Below, piece after piece: positions 1 through 8,032 of a stretch of 59,076 nucleotides of DNA. The notes under the pieces were generated by a model that worked only from the letters and a program-made list of their open reading frames with translations, had not been told where the DNA came from and searched no databases. The position numbers and the translations under genes were made by a program. Positions within the stretch are counted from its first letter, which is position 1, and each line of letters begins with the position of its first letter. This DNA is from Streptomyces sp. LUP30 (GTDB lineage: Bacteria; Actinomycetota; Actinomycetes; Streptomycetales; Streptomycetaceae): NCBI RefSeq assembly GCF_001746365.1, contig NZ_MJAJ01000055.1, positions 1 through 59,076 of the forward strand. The letters run 5' to 3'.

Positions 1-186
1 TCGGGCGGCGCCGGGAGCCGGCGCCTGCGGCGCGGGGTCCCCTTCCGGCCCGGGGTACGACGCGGTCGGCGCGCCCGCGGGCAGCGCGGCCTCCACCACG
101 GAGACCGACTCCGCACGGCCGGGCCGGGCCGGGACGCCGACCACGCGTCGTGCCACGTCGGCCGGGGTCGCCGTCGTCTTCCTCAT
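1..186 (-). CDS. N-terminal part of an unidentified protein (continues off the window)
   Basis: An open frame runs from an ATG at 186 off the left edge, 62 codons visible. Its ATG overlaps the TGA of the glycosyltransferase as ATGA, so it is the next gene of that operon and probably translationally coupled. The visible residues begin MRKTTATPADVARRVVG and then turn into an Ala/Pro/Gly-rich, low-complexity stretch with no motif I can name. I recall that a SAM-dependent methyltransferase often follows this glycosyltransferase in related Streptomyces, but nothing in these 62 residues shows it. Confidence 0.55.
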   Translation of the reverse strand, partial: MRKTTATPADVARRVVGVPARPGRAESVSVVEAALPAGAPTASYPGPEGDPAPQAPAPGAAR

Positions 187-1397
187 GCCGCCCTCCGGGG
201 TTCGCTGGAAAGCCTGCCCAGAACGCCGGCCAGGCTCTGGGCGGTGGACGCCCAGCCGTTCAGGGCGGCCCGGCGGCCGCGCGCGGCCGCCTTCAGCCGC
301 CGTCGCACGTCCGGCTCGCCGAACCAGCCGCGCAGTTCCGCGGCGAGGGCGGCCGGGTCCTCCGGCGGGACGAGAATGCCGGGGACACCGCCGTCGGGAG
401 CGCGGCCGACCGCCTCGGGCAGTCCGCCGACGTCCGTCGCCAGGACCGGGATGCCGCGGGCCAGCGCCTCCGTGACGGCCATGCCGTACGTCTCCGCGTA
501 CGAGGTGAGCACCATCAGGTCGGCGGAGGCGTAGGCGGCGTCGAGCTCGGCGCCGGCCTTCGGGCCCGCCAGCTCCAGCCGGTCCTGCAGACCGTGCCTG
601 CCGATGAGCTCGCGCAGATGGGCGACGTACTCCGGGTCCTGGCCGAGACCGCCCACGCACACGCAGCTCCACGGCAGGTCCTTGGCCGCGGCCAGCGCCT
701 CCACCAGCCGGTGCTGGCCCTTGCGCGGGGTCACGGAGGCCACGCACAGCAGCCGGGACACGCCGTCGGTGCCGGACGCCAGGGGGGCGATGTCGGCGCC
801 GGGAGCGGCGACGTGCACCCGCTCGGGGGCGAGACCGTGGTGCGAGACGAGACGGCGCACCGCCCAGTCACTGGTGGCCACGACGGCCGGCACGGCCCGC
901 AGCACCTCCCGCTCCTTGGCGTCGAGCTCGGCCGCCACCTCCGGCGCGATACCTCGCTCGTCACCCAGCGGCAGATGGACGAGGACCACGATCCGCAGCC
1001 GCTCCGCCTCGGGCGCGATGATCTCCGGGACCCCGCAGGCGACCAGCCCGTCGAGAAGGACGACCGTCCCGTCGGGGAACTCCCCCAGCCGGCGCGCCAG
1101 ATCCGCGCGGGCCTCCGCCTCGGGGCGGGGCCAGGACCCGGGCACCAGGTGCTTGTGGACCTGCCAGCCGAAACCGGGCAGGTCCAGACACAGGCGCCGG
1201 TCGTAGGCGTTGCCGCCGCTCGGGTTCGCCGCGTCGTCGACGCCACCCGGCATCACGAAGTGCACGGAGCGCAGGGACATGGGGATGATCCCACCGATCT
1301 TGGGAAGCGGCGCCTGCACGGGCACGTACGCGAGCTGGGCCTGCTTGCCGGCCGGGGCGGTCTGCACTGCGGCCTTCTCCAGGGTCACGTCGGTCAC
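183..1397 (-). CDS. GT4-family glycosyltransferase
   Basis: A 404-aa cytoplasmic protein with a GT-B layout. The N-terminal half starts the fold around SVHFVMPGGVDD, and the C-terminal half holds RLLCVASVTPRKGQ. The GT4 retaining signature E-x7-E (ETYGMAVTE) is followed by GIPVLATDVGG, which binds the nucleotide-sugar. It likely moves a sugar from a nucleotide donor onto an unknown acceptor. The GTG start at 1397 overlaps the stop of the PTPS-like gene (GTGA), and its stop overlaps the next ATG, so it is the middle gene of a coupled operon. An internal ATG at 1280 (MSLRSVHF) is an alternative start. The substrate cannot be told from sequence. Confidence 0.85.
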   Translation of the reverse strand: MTDVTLEKAAVQTAPAGKQAQLAYVPVQAPLPKIGGIIPMSLRSVHFVMPGGVDDAANPSGGNAYDRRLCLDLPGFGWQVHKHLVPGSWPRPEAEARADLARRLGEFPDGTVVLLDGLVACGVPEIIAPEAERLRIVVLVHLPLGDERGIAPEVAAELDAKEREVLRAVPAVVATSDWAVRRLVSHHGLAPERVHVAAPGADIAPLASGTDGVSRLLCVASVTPRKGQHRLVEALAAAKDLPWSCVCVGGLGQDPEYVAHLRELIGRHGLQDRLELAGPKAGAELDAAYASADLMVLTSYAETYGMAVTEALARGIPVLATDVGGLPEAVGRAPDGGVPGILVPPEDPAALAAELRGWFGEPDVRRRLKAAARGRRAALNGWASTAQSLAGVLGRLSSEPRRAA

Positions 1398-1792
1398 AGC
1401 GCACGCTCGTAGCTCGCCCAGGCGACGTGCGACTCGTGCAGGGTGACGGCCACGGCGGCGATGCCCCGGGCGCCCTCGCCGAGGGCGCCCTTGTGGATGC
1501 GCTCCGCGAGCCGGTCCGCCACGACCTTGGCCAGGAACTCCGTCGAGGTGTTGACCCCCGCGAAGTCCGGCTCGTTGTCGAGGTTGCGGTAGTTCAGCTC
1601 GCTGACCACCGCTCCCAGCTCCTGCGTGGCCAGTCCGATGTCGACGACGATGTTGTCGTCGTCCAACTGCTCGCGGCGGAAGGTGGCGTCCACGAGGAAC
1701 GTCGCTCCGTGCAGGCGCTGCGCGGGTCCGAAGACCTCGCCGCTGAAGCTGTGGGCGATCATGATGTGATCGCGGACGGTGACACTGAACAA
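1394..1792 (-). CDS. 6-pyruvoyl-tetrahydropterin synthase / QueD-like protein with altered metal site
   Basis: A 132-aa single-domain T-fold protein (MFSVTVRDHIMIAHSF...). The first metal His is present in IAHSF. The paired ligand motif HGH of true PTPS/QueD enzymes reads LHGATF, so one His is missing, and no catalytic Cys is obvious. The C-terminal substrate Glu is kept in VTLHESHVAW. The start is TTG at 1792, chosen because GGAGGG lies about 7 bases upstream and no other start fits. The stop overlaps the next gene. It may bind or modify a pterin or purine-derived intermediate rather than catalyse the classic reaction. The function of this actinobacterial subgroup is unclear to me. Confidence 0.82.
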   Translation of the reverse strand: MFSVTVRDHIMIAHSFSGEVFGPAQRLHGATFLVDATFRREQLDDDNIVVDIGLATQELGAVVSELNYRNLDNEPDFAGVNTSTEFLAKVVADRLAERIHKGALGEGARGIAAVAVTLHESHVAWASYERAL

Positions 1793-1908
1793 CGGACGAC
1801 CCTCCAGGTGCGGCGCCTCTGCTCCCCCGGCCGTTGACCGCCGGGGGATGCCGTGTAGTACGGCTCTTCGGTTCCCCCTGTTCAGCCTGATCTCACTCTT
1901 TTCTCAGG

Positions 1909-2892
1909 TCAGGCGCTCTGCTCGTACCTGATGCCGTGACACAGCGCCGGGATCTCGCCCGACGCGAGCTTCGGCAACACCTGCGGCAGCTCGTCGAAAG
2001 CGCTGTCTCCCGTGACGAGGGCGTCGAGCGCCGGGTCGGCCAGCAGTTCCAGCGCCAGGGCGAGCCGGTCGGCGTAGGTGCGGCTGGAACGTCGCGCCGG
2101 GGAGACCGTGCCGACCTGGCTGCTGCGTACGACCAGCCGCCGCGAGTGGAAGTCCTCGCCGAGCGGGAGGGAGACCTTCCGGTCGCCGTACCAGCTCAGT
2201 TCGAGGACGGTCCCCTCGTCGGCCAGCAGCTCCAGCGAGCGCGTCAGGCCCTGCTCGGTGGCACTGGCGTGCACGACGAGGTCGCAGCCGCCGAGGGCGT
2301 CCGCCGGCGACGCGAAACCCACGCCGAGCGCCTCGGCGACCGTCTCCCGCGCCGGGTCGGCGTCCACCAACTGCACGCGGACTCCGGGGAAACGGGCCAG
2401 CAGCGCGGCCACCGAACAGCCGACCATGCCACCACCGACCACCGCGATCCGGTCGCCGACCAGCGGCGCGGCATCCCAGAGCGCGTTGACGGCCGTCTCC
2501 ACGGTACCCGCGAGGACGGCCCGGCGCGCGGGCACCGAGTCCGGCACGACCGTCACCGCCGTGGCCGGGACCACGTACCGCGTCTGGTGCGGATAGAGGC
2601 AGAAGACCGTACGGCCCAGCAGCTCCGCCGGTCCCCGCTCCACCACGCCGACGTTGAGGTAGCCGTACTTCACCGGCGCCGGGAAGTCGCCCTCCTGGTA
2701 CGGCGCCCGCATGGCCGCGTGCTGACTCTCGGGCACCCCGCCGCGGAAGACGAGAGTCTCCGTGCCGCGGCTGACGCCGGACCAGAGCGAGCGCACCAGG
2801 ACCTCGCCCTCGGCAGGGTCCGCGACGACGACTTCACGGATCTCCCCTTCACCGGGAGAGACAACCCAGAACGCACGAGCGGCGATCGACAT
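1909..2892 (-). CDS. MDR-family (zinc-type alcohol dehydrogenase-like) oxidoreductase
   Basis: A 327-aa NAD(P)-dependent dehydrogenase. An N-terminal GroES-like domain carries SGVSRGTET and the later YPHQTRYVVP segment. The Rossmann domain begins at RIAVVGGGMVGCSVAALLA. The usual Cys/His zinc-binding set is sparse, so catalysis may be zinc-free. Two in-frame ATGs exist (2898 and 2892). AGGAGG abuts the first with no spacer and sits 6 bases from the second, so 2892 is the real start. It heads the minus-strand operon with the PTPS-like and glycosyltransferase genes (116-bp gap) and is divergent from the phosphatidyltransferase. Confidence 0.85.
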   Translation of the reverse strand: MSIAARAFWVVSPGEGEIREVVVADPAEGEVLVRSLWSGVSRGTETLVFRGGVPESQHAAMRAPYQEGDFPAPVKYGYLNVGVVERGPAELLGRTVFCLYPHQTRYVVPATAVTVVPDSVPARRAVLAGTVETAVNALWDAAPLVGDRIAVVGGGMVGCSVAALLARFPGVRVQLVDADPARETVAEALGVGFASPADALGGCDLVVHASATEQGLTRSLELLADEGTVLELSWYGDRKVSLPLGEDFHSRRLVVRSSQVGTVSPARRSSRTYADRLALALELLADPALDALVTGDSAFDELPQVLPKLASGEIPALCHGIRYEQSA

Positions 2893-3000
2893 CCACATCC
2901 TCCTGAACGATCGGGAACCTGTTCACGTACCGAGGTGTGCACAGTCCGCGCACAGTACGCGGCACTGATCATCTCTGTCATCTGGCCGGAGGAACGTGCG

Positions 3001-3756
3001 GTGGCCCTGAACAACACTTACGACGCGAGGCTGGTCCAGCAGGAGACCGCTGTGGGAGCGGGCGTTCAGATCCTGTTGCTGGCCCTGCTCGGCACGGCGA
3101 TCGGCATGGGGCCGGCGGGCTGGGTGACCGGTCTCGTCTTCGCCATCGCCACCTGGGCGGTGCTCTCCCGGGCGCTGCACCGCTCCAGCCTGCGCACGTT
3201 CGGCCCGGCCAACCGGGTCACCCTCGGCCGCGCGACACTGGTCGGCGGGGTGACCGCACTGGTCGCGGACTCCTTCGAGAGCACGCCCCCGGTCACGCTG
3301 CTGGTCGGTCTGACGGCCGTGGCCCTGATCCTGGACGGCGTCGACGGCAAGGTCGCCCGCCGCACCAACACCTCGACGGCCCTGGGCGCGCGCTTCGACA
3401 TGGAGGTCGACGCGTTCCTGATCCTGGTGCTCAGCGTGTACGTCTCGATGGCGCTCGGCCCCTGGGTCCTGCTGATCGGCGGCATGCGCTACGCCTTCGT
3501 CGCCGCGGCCCGCGTCGCCCCCTGGCTCAACGCCCCCCTCCCGCCGAGCACCGCCCGCAAGACGGTGGCAGCGCTGCAGGGCGTCCTGCTGCTGCTGGCC
3601 GGCTCCCAACTGCTGCCCTACGCCGCCACCTTCGCCGTGGTGCTGCTGGCGCTCGGCTCGCTGGTGTGGTCGTTCGGCCGGGACGTGCTGTGGCTGTGGC
3701 GGACCTCGCGGACGGTCACCGAACTCCCGACGGAAGCGGTACTGGAGCTCGTGTAG
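3001..3756 (+). CDS. CDP-alcohol phosphatidyltransferase family membrane protein
   Basis: A 251-aa integral membrane enzyme with several hydrophobic helices (about residues 22-58, 75-112, 140-160, 185-225). The diagnostic motif D-x2-DG-x2-AR-x8-G-x3-D-x3-D is intact from D112 to D137 (DGVDGKVAR ... GARFDMEVD). It would transfer a phospho-alcohol from CDP-alcohol to a hydroxyl acceptor using two metal ions. The GTG start at 3001 has GGAGGA 7 bases upstream. Longer upstream readings run antisense through the dehydrogenase and are not credible. Its divergent neighbours suggest a shared pathway making an unusual phospholipid or polar head group, which is inference. Confidence 0.9.
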   Translation: MALNNTYDARLVQQETAVGAGVQILLLALLGTAIGMGPAGWVTGLVFAIATWAVLSRALHRSSLRTFGPANRVTLGRATLVGGVTALVADSFESTPPVTLLVGLTAVALILDGVDGKVARRTNTSTALGARFDMEVDAFLILVLSVYVSMALGPWVLLIGGMRYAFVAAARVAPWLNAPLPPSTARKTVAALQGVLLLLAGSQLLPYAATFAVVLLALGSLVWSFGRDVLWLWRTSRTVTELPTEAVLELV

Positions 3757-3806
3757 TCGACTTCGCTCAGGGAGCCGATCGCTCAGGCGACCGGCCGTCC
3801 GATCGA

Positions 3807-3838
3807 AAGGGCCCGGTTCGTCGACGAACCGGGCCCTT
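3807..3838. terminator. Bidirectional hairpin terminator
   Basis: A perfect inverted repeat, AAGGGCCCGGTTCG (3807-3820) and CGAACCGGGCCCTT (3825-3838) around a TCGA loop. It lies between the convergent phosphatidyltransferase (+) and permease (-) genes, so it can end both transcripts. Confidence 0.85.
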
Positions 3839-3845
3839 CGGCCGT

Positions 3846-5708
3846 TCACGCCCGGCGCGGCGGCGGCACGGACGCCCGCCGCAGCCGCCCCGACCCCACC
3901 GACTCGGCTCGGGGCGCGCGCTGTTGCGGGGTCGGCCGCTCCGCCGCACCACCGCGTCGAGGTCGTACGGACCCCCGGGATCGTGGGCTGCGCCCCGGCG
4001 GTCGCAGCAGGCAGGGGGCCGTCACCGCCAGGGCGCCGAGGAGAGCGAGGACGGCGGCGGGGGCGAGAACCGCCCAGGGGGCGCGTTCCGCGTAGGGCTG
4101 GTTCTCCGCCAGGAGCAGACCCCACTCGGGGGACGGCGGCTGGGCGCCCAGCCCGAGGAAGCCGAGGGAGGCCAGGGCCAGGGCGACGCCGGGCAGCCGC
4201 AGCAGGGCGTGACGCGCGACCTGCGGCAGGACGGCCGGCAGGAGTTCGCTCCTCAGCAGATACCAGGGGCCCGCGCCGAGCGCCCGGGTGGCGGCGAGAT
4301 GGACGGTGGCCCGCTCCTGCCGCAGCAGCGCCGCGGTGTGCGCGGCGAGCGGCGCCCACGCCACGACCGCCACGGCCAGGGCGGGCGTCGTCGGGCCGCT
4401 GCCCCGGACCGCGGCGACCAGGAGCGCGGCGAGCACCGGCGGCACGGCGTTGACGGTGTCGACGAGCGGCCCGGACAGCCGGGGCGCCAGCCCGAGCAGA
4501 ACCCCGGTGCTCAGAGCGACCGCGCTGATGGCCAAGGCGAGGAGCAGCGTGTCGACGGCGCCGTGCGCGACCCGGGCGAGGAGGTCCCGGCCGAGCGCGT
4601 CCGTACCGAACGGGTGCGCCGCGGAAGGGGATCGGAGCCTGTCGCCGGTGTCCAGGGCGAGCGGGTCGCGGGGCAGACCGAGGCCGACGACGAGCAGCAG
4701 CAGGGCGCCTTGGACGAGCGGCGGCGCCCTGCGGGCGGCCGGTGCCTTCCGGTGCAGTGTGGGCAGGGCCCCGTCGCGCGGAGCGGGACCGACGAGCAGC
4801 CGGGCGGCGTGCCGGGCCACGCCGGTGGTGAGGGCGGCGAGGGCGACGAGCACGAGGGCTCCGGCCTGCAGGACGGGCAGATCCTGGGCGATCGCCGCCT
4901 GCAGGGTGCTCCGGCCGAGGCCGGGGATGTCGAAGATCTGTTCCACGGCGACCGACCCTCCGGTCAGCCCCACCACGAACAGCCCGACGTTGGGCAGCAG
5001 TCCGGGCACGCAACGGCGCAGCGCCTTACGGGCGATGCTCCGGCCGGGCAGTCCGCGCGCGGCGGCGGCCGACGCCCACGGCTCGGCGAACGCCGAGGGC
5101 AACTGGTCGTCCAGGAGCCGCCCGAGGACCGCACCGGCGGGCAGGCCCAGGGCCAGCGCGGGCAGCACCGTCCACTGCGGGCCGTACCAGCCGAGGGCGG
5201 GCAGCCATCCCCACTGCACGCCGACCACCGTCGCCAGGACGGACGCGAGAAGGAACTCCGGCAGCGCGGCCAGGACGGCGGAGCCGGAGCCCCCGGCGGA
5301 CCGGCCCGCAAGCCGTCGCCGCGCGCCGAGGACCAGAGTGCGGGCGCAGACACCGGCCGCGACGGCCAGGGCGACCGCCAGAGCCGCCGCCGTCAGCAGC
5401 AGCGACACGCCCAGCGCCTCCAGCACGCCGGACGCGACGTCGGCGCCGGAGATCCAGGACCGTCCGGCGTCCCCGCGCGGCAGCCCCGCGAGCCACCGCC
5501 CCAACAGACGCGCCGGACCGTCGTCGAGGCCGAGCCGGTCGCGGATGTCGGCGAGCACCTCCGGGGAGGGGTCGCGATCGGCGGACCGCGCCTTGAGCAC
5601 CGTGAGCGCCGGGTCGGTCCGCGAGAGCCAGGGCAGCAGCCCGATCCCGCACACCAGCAGCGCGGCCAGCACGACGCGCCACAGCAGCGCGCCCATCCTG
5701 CTCCTCAT
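3846..5708 (-). CDS. Fused two-module ABC transporter permease (peptide/nickel family)
   Basis: A 620-aa membrane protein that joins two DppB/DppC-type permeases usually encoded by separate genes. The first module covers about residues 1-320 and carries a coupling-loop region near AEPWASAAAARGLPGRSI. The second covers about 330-570 with the DppC-like motif FGTDALGRDLLARVAHGA and an EAA-like loop ATRALGAGPWYLLRSELLP. The C-terminus ends in an Arg/Pro-rich tail of about 45 residues. Start candidates are ATG 5708 and ATG 5696; the latter has AGGAG 4 bases upstream. It follows the binding-protein gene by 4 bp. No ATPase gene is adjacent, so the ATPase must come from elsewhere or the system is incomplete. 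Confidence 0.85.
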   Translation of the reverse strand: MRSRMGALLWRVVLAALLVCGIGLLPWLSRTDPALTVLKARSADRDPSPEVLADIRDRLGLDDGPARLLGRWLAGLPRGDAGRSWISGADVASGVLEALGVSLLLTAAALAVALAVAAGVCARTLVLGARRRLAGRSAGGSGSAVLAALPEFLLASVLATVVGVQWGWLPALGWYGPQWTVLPALALGLPAGAVLGRLLDDQLPSAFAEPWASAAAARGLPGRSIARKALRRCVPGLLPNVGLFVVGLTGGSVAVEQIFDIPGLGRSTLQAAIAQDLPVLQAGALVLVALAALTTGVARHAARLLVGPAPRDGALPTLHRKAPAARRAPPLVQGALLLLVVGLGLPRDPLALDTGDRLRSPSAAHPFGTDALGRDLLARVAHGAVDTLLLALAISAVALSTGVLLGLAPRLSGPLVDTVNAVPPVLAALLVAAVRGSGPTTPALAVAVVAWAPLAAHTAALLRQERATVHLAATRALGAGPWYLLRSELLPAVLPQVARHALLRLPGVALALASLGFLGLGAQPPSPEWGLLLAENQPYAERAPWAVLAPAAVLALLGALAVTAPCLLRPPGRSPRSRGSVRPRRGGAAERPTPQQRAPRAESVGSGRLRRASVPPPRRA

Positions 5709-5712
5709 GACG

Positions 5713-7257
5713 TCAGCGCCTGGTCCCGGCGGTGACCAGGGTGCGCTCGTAGGGGTCGGGCAGCACACCGCTGACCTTCGCCGCGACGCCGGTGATGATG
5801 CGCTGGTGGACCAGCGGGATCACGGCGTCGGTGCCCAGGATCACGGCCTCGGCGGCCATGGCTGCTTCCTGCCGCTCGTCGGCGTCGGCCGCCGCCTGCG
5901 CCCTCCCGACCGCCCGGTCGACGTCCGCGTCGCACAGCCGGGCGAGGTTGTAACCGCCGTCGCAGGTGAAGTCACCGGCGAGGACGGAGACGGGATCGCC
6001 GGTGTCCAGGAGGCTGTTACGGGCGGCGACGAACGCGTCGAACCTCCCGGCGAGGGCGTCGCTCTCCACCCGCGAGTACTCACGTACCTCCAGCTGCACC
6101 GTGAAACCGGCCTTCTCCAACTGCTGCTTCAACACCTGTGCGACTTCGGGGAGTTCGGGCCGGTTGTCGTAGGTGGCCAGAGTGATGGAGGCGCCGCCGG
6201 GGGCGACCGCCCGCGCTCGCCCGGCAGGCCGGACGCGCTTGCCCTGCGCCCAGGTGACGGCCGGGCCGTAGATCCCGGCGCCGGCGTCGGCGTGCCCCTC
6301 GTACACGCCCTCGGTGAAGACGGAGGCGTCGACGGCCGCTCGGGCGGCGGCGCGCAGGGCCGGGTCCTCGAAGACGCCCGACTTCGCGTTGAGGTGCAGG
6401 CTGGTGGTGCGGGTCGTGGCGGTCTCGCGGCGGGCGCCGGCGTCGAGGGTGGCGGCCTGGGCGACGGGTATCGCCTCGGCGAGGTCCACCTGGCCGGTGC
6501 GCAGGGCGTTGGCACGGGCGGCGCCGTCGGCGACGAAACGCACGTCGATTCCCGAGGCCTGGGCACGGCCGCCCCAGTAGTCGTCGAAGCGGTCGAGGGC
6601 GGCGGCGCCGGTTCCGGTCACCCGGGTGATCTCGAAGGGGCCGGTGGCGGTGCCGACCGGATCGACGGCGTCATGCCGCCCGCTCCCCCCGTTCCCGTAC
6701 GCCTTCGGCGAGAGGACGGCGAGACTCGGGCTGGACAGGCGCAGGGGCAGGACGGGGTCCGGGGAGTCGGTGGTGACGCGTACGGCGGCGCCGCCCGCAG
6801 CCTTCGCCGTGAGGGTGACGCCGGCCAGGGCGGCTGGGGCGGGCCTGGCCTCACCGGCGCGGGCGAGGGAGGCGGCGACGGCGGCGGGCGTGACGTCCGT
6901 GCCGTCCTGGAAGACGGCCTCGCGCAGGGTGAACAGCCAGGTGCGGTCGTCCTCACGCCGCCAGGACGCGGCCAGCCCGGGAACGGCGGAGCCGTTGCCG
7001 TCGAGCGCCGTCAGCCCTTCGGTGACGCCGAGACGGCTCAGGATCGTCGCGTCGGCCCCGTACGGGGAGAGGTTCTCGGCGGGCGGGAAGGCGAGCGCGA
7101 CCCGCAGACGGGGGCCGCCCCGGGCCGCGGACGCCTTGCTGTCGCCGCCCCCGGGGGAGGCGAAGCAACCGGCGACGAGCGGAGCGACACAGAGGGTGGC
7201 GAGAAGCCGGGGCCGACGCGGCCGGTCGGGGTTTCGGAGGCTACGGGGAACGCGCAT
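5713..7257 (-). CDS. Family-5 ABC substrate-binding lipoprotein
   Basis: A 514-aa exported lipoprotein. The signal peptide ends in the lipobox LVAG-C31. The mature part follows the SBP_bac_5 pattern: LRVALAFPPAENLSPYG, LTALDGNGSAVPGLAASW, WLFTLREAVFQDGTDVTPAAVAASL and DPVGTATGPFEITR. Such proteins capture peptides, nickel or metallophore complexes. The ligand is not evident. Start ATG 7257 is the one that gives the signal peptide. It sits 4 bp after the GNAT stop and 4 bp before the permease, so the three genes form one operon. Zinc control is suggested by a Zur-like box upstream of the operon. Confidence 0.88.
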   Translation of the reverse strand: MRVPRSLRNPDRPRRPRLLATLCVAPLVAGCFASPGGGDSKASAARGGPRLRVALAFPPAENLSPYGADATILSRLGVTEGLTALDGNGSAVPGLAASWRREDDRTWLFTLREAVFQDGTDVTPAAVAASLARAGEARPAPAALAGVTLTAKAAGGAAVRVTTDSPDPVLPLRLSSPSLAVLSPKAYGNGGSGRHDAVDPVGTATGPFEITRVTGTGAAALDRFDDYWGGRAQASGIDVRFVADGAARANALRTGQVDLAEAIPVAQAATLDAGARRETATTRTTSLHLNAKSGVFEDPALRAAARAAVDASVFTEGVYEGHADAGAGIYGPAVTWAQGKRVRPAGRARAVAPGGASITLATYDNRPELPEVAQVLKQQLEKAGFTVQLEVREYSRVESDALAGRFDAFVAARNSLLDTGDPVSVLAGDFTCDGGYNLARLCDADVDRAVGRAQAAADADERQEAAMAAEAVILGTDAVIPLVHQRIITGVAAKVSGVLPDPYERTLVTAGTRR

Positions 7258-7261
7258 GAGG

Positions 7262-7909
7262 TCACCGGTCTGTGCGAGGGGGGTGGAGTGAGGGGGACGC
7301 AGTGCGAAGGCCCGGGTGTGGGAGGGCGACAGACGCGCCGACCGAGGTGTCGGCGACGGCATCGAGGGGGACGTCGAAGTGCACGATGCCCTGGCCGCCG
7401 TCCGCCTCCTGGCGTTCGTCGTGCACGACGGTGCCGAGCGACCGCCAGAACCCCTCGGCTCCCTCGACGGCCGGATCGGTGTGCAGATAGACGGACCGGT
7501 AGCCGCCGTCCGCGGCCGCGAAGGCGAGCAGCTCGGCGACCAGCCGTCGGGCCAGGCCGCGCCGCCGGTGTTCGCGCCGGACGTAGACGCGGCGCAACTG
7601 GGCGGTCGTCCCGGGGGGATAGCGCTCGGCGACGTGACGCGGGTTCGGCGGGTGCGCGGGGCCGCGGGAGTCGAGTGCGGCGGTGGCGACGACCTCGCCG
7701 TTCCCGCCGTCGCCGCCGTTCCCGCCGTCGAGCGCGACCAGCAGGGTGTGGCGTTCCGGAGCGAGGTAGGCGGCGAGGGGATCGATGATGTCGCCGTGCC
7801 AACGGGGCACGTAGCCGCTGCCGAAATCGCGGTAGACGGTGTCGAGCATGACGGCTCGGGCGCCGTCCACGTCCTCGTGACCCGCAGGTCTGATGCAGTA
7901 ATTACGCAC
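7262..7909 (-). CDS. GNAT-family N-acetyltransferase
   Basis: About 215 aa with a single GNAT domain. The acetyl-CoA loop is visible as QLRRVYVRREHRRRGLARRLVAELL (R/Q-x2-G/A type), followed by the C-terminal strand FWRSLGTVVHDER. It would acetylate an amine or small molecule in the cytoplasm. The frame is open to 8158, but the domain begins at RNYCIRPAGHED, so GTG 7909 is the likely start. No ribosome site is clear there and a leaderless start is possible. It is the first gene of the operon with the binding lipoprotein and permease, which suggests it modifies the imported compound or protects from it. Confidence 0.75.
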   Translation of the reverse strand: MRNYCIRPAGHEDVDGARAVMLDTVYRDFGSGYVPRWHGDIIDPLAAYLAPERHTLLVALDGGNGGDGGNGEVVATAALDSRGPAHPPNPRHVAERYPPGTTAQLRRVYVRREHRRRGLARRLVAELLAFAAADGGYRSVYLHTDPAVEGAEGFWRSLGTVVHDERQEADGGQGIVHFDVPLDAVADTSVGASVALPHPGLRTASPSLHPPRTDR

Positions 7910-7929
7910 CTGCGAATGATATGCAGTAA
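7893..7929 (-). promoter_or_regulatory. Direct repeats at the GNAT operon start
   Basis: The 9-mer ATGCAGTAA occurs at 7893-7901 and again at 7921-7929, 28 bp apart, flanking the proposed GTG start. Between them TGCGAATGATATGCA (7911-7925) is a partial palindrome that matches the Zur-type consensus at 11 of 15 positions. This AT-richer patch stands out from its GC-rich surroundings and is a plausible operator. No regulator is proven. Confidence 0.35.
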
Positions 7930-8004
7930 GCACGACAAGATGATCACTGGAGCACCACTCCCGGATTTGACGGAGATCACGACGGACCCCTAAATCTAGC
8001 CACA

Positions 8005-8019
8005 TGACATTCATTTTCA
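8005..8019. promoter_or_regulatory. Zur-like operator
   Basis: TGACATTCATTTTCA matches the actinobacterial zinc-uptake-regulator box TGAAAATCATTTTCA at 13 of 15 positions. It lies 13 bp upstream of the decayed ATPase gene and about 95 bp upstream of the divergent GNAT operon, so it could control both in response to zinc. Confidence 0.55.
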
Positions 8020-8032
8020 ACAAGCCGGTGTC

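Noticed and set aside
2937..5735. Long plus-strand and minus-strand frames (over 600 codons) across the phosphatidyltransferase and permease genes
   Set aside because: Low-complexity Arg/Ala/Gly/Gln products without domains, overlapping well-supported genes.
4288..7788. 1166-codon plus-strand frame
   Set aside because: Antisense to the permease, binding lipoprotein and GNAT genes; composition only.
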